A stretch of DNA of 5,380 nucleotides from Polaromonas sp. Its GTDB lineage: Bacteria > Pseudomonadota > Gammaproteobacteria > Burkholderiales > Burkholderiaceae_C. The translations under genes were made by a program, and so were the position numbers. Of this stretch, positions 4,997 to 5,380 are shown in pieces (the first letter of the stretch is position 1; each line of letters opens with the position of its first letter). The DNA lies in the NCBI GenBank assembly GCA_014376885.1, contig JACMQR010000149.1, positions 1 through 5,380 of the forward strand, given 5' to 3'. The notes below the pieces were generated by a model. It was not told the origin of the DNA. It worked only from the letters and a program-made list of their open reading frames with translations, and made no database searches.

Positions 4997-5380
4997 TCAA
5001 TAGGCGCCGATATAGTCTTTCTTACCCAGCTCGACGCCGTTGTGGCGCAAGACCGCATAGGCCGCGGTCGTGTGGAAAAAGAAATGCGGCAGCCCGTAAT
5101 TAAACAGGTACGACTGGCCGGTGAAGCGCTTTTCCTTGGGTGTGCCGGCCTGGGTGACTATCTCGCGGCCGGCGGCGGCGTCAAACAGTTCGGGAGCCAG
5201 GCCGTTCACAAACGCCAGCACCATGGCAATGCGTGCCTGCAGTTCGGCAAAGCTTTGCTCGGTGTCGTCGAGTTTCGGAGCATCCACGCCAGCCAGCCGC
5301 GCCGAGACGCTTTTGGCGAAATCGCTGGCCACCTGCACCTGGCGCAGCAGCGTGAACATATCGGGAAACAAGCGCGCTTG
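4997..5380 (-). CDS. DUF1993-family protein, N-terminus outside the window
   Basis: The gene runs off the right edge; 127 residues up to the TGA at 4999-4997 are visible, of roughly 165-175 usual for the family. Recognisable segments are ARLFPDMFTLLRQVQVASDFAKS near the visible start, then ARLAGVDAP, DTEQSFAELQARIAMVLAFV, FTGQSYLFNYGLPHFFFHTTAAYAVLRHNGVELGKKDYIG and a short AY tail. DUF1993 proteins are predicted helical bundles resembling the DinB/YfiT-like fold. Their activity is not established, though the conserved histidines of the PHFFFHTTAAYAVLRH stretch would be natural metal ligands in such a fold. There is no sign of export or membrane segments in the visible part. A TTG at 5371 is not the true start, because family-like sequence (QAR) continues upstream of it to the window edge. 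Confidence 0.88.
   Translation of the reverse strand, partial: QARLFPDMFTLLRQVQVASDFAKSVSARLAGVDAPKLDDTEQSFAELQARIAMVLAFVNGLAPELFDAAAGREIVTQAGTPKEKRFTGQSYLFNYGLPHFFFHTTAAYAVLRHNGVELGKKDYIGAY

Overview
This is an ordinary-looking, GC-rich chromosomal segment. It is most consistent with a betaproteobacterium of the family Comamonadaceae (Polaromonas/Rhodoferax-like). That placement rests on overall protein character, strong GC3 codon use, and two copies of an A/T-edged intergenic repeat beginning 'ttttaatagc' that resembles repeats I associate with that family. It is an inference, not the result of a search. I see no phage, transposase, CRISPR array, tRNA or rRNA.

Layout, left to right. The 3' end of a plus-strand membrane-protein gene (1-236) converges on gshA (404-1990, minus), the E. 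coli-type glutamate-cysteine ligase; repeat copy 1 and a terminator-like hairpin lie between them. Three more minus-strand genes follow in the same direction: an alpha/beta-hydrolase carboxylesterase (2212-2874), a membrane-anchored SGNH/GDSL hydrolase (3026-3787) and a short TspO/MBR-family membrane protein (3810-4214). tspO and the SGNH gene are 22 bp apart and probably form one transcript. The esterase and gshA are each preceded by a gap of 150-220 bp holding a terminator-like hairpin, so they may be separate units.

The divergent gap 4215-4415 holds a good candidate minus-strand promoter for tspO, overlapped by a perfect 7-bp inverted repeat. To its right is a plus-strand gene for a secreted DUF4864 protein (4416-4886). 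It converges on a DUF1993 gene (4997 to beyond the right edge, minus), and repeat copy 2 with hairpins fills the gap.

Functionally the genes are a loose housekeeping group: glutathione synthesis, two small hydrolases, a TspO-type membrane protein and two small proteins of unknown function. Nothing here adds up to a convincing new multi-gene system. The items most worth a second look are the TspO protein lacking the usual first membrane helix, the in-frame 9-bp tandem repeat that builds the membrane anchor of the SGNH hydrolase, the paired intergenic repeats at both convergent gene ends, and the promoter/inverted-repeat arrangement upstream of tspO.
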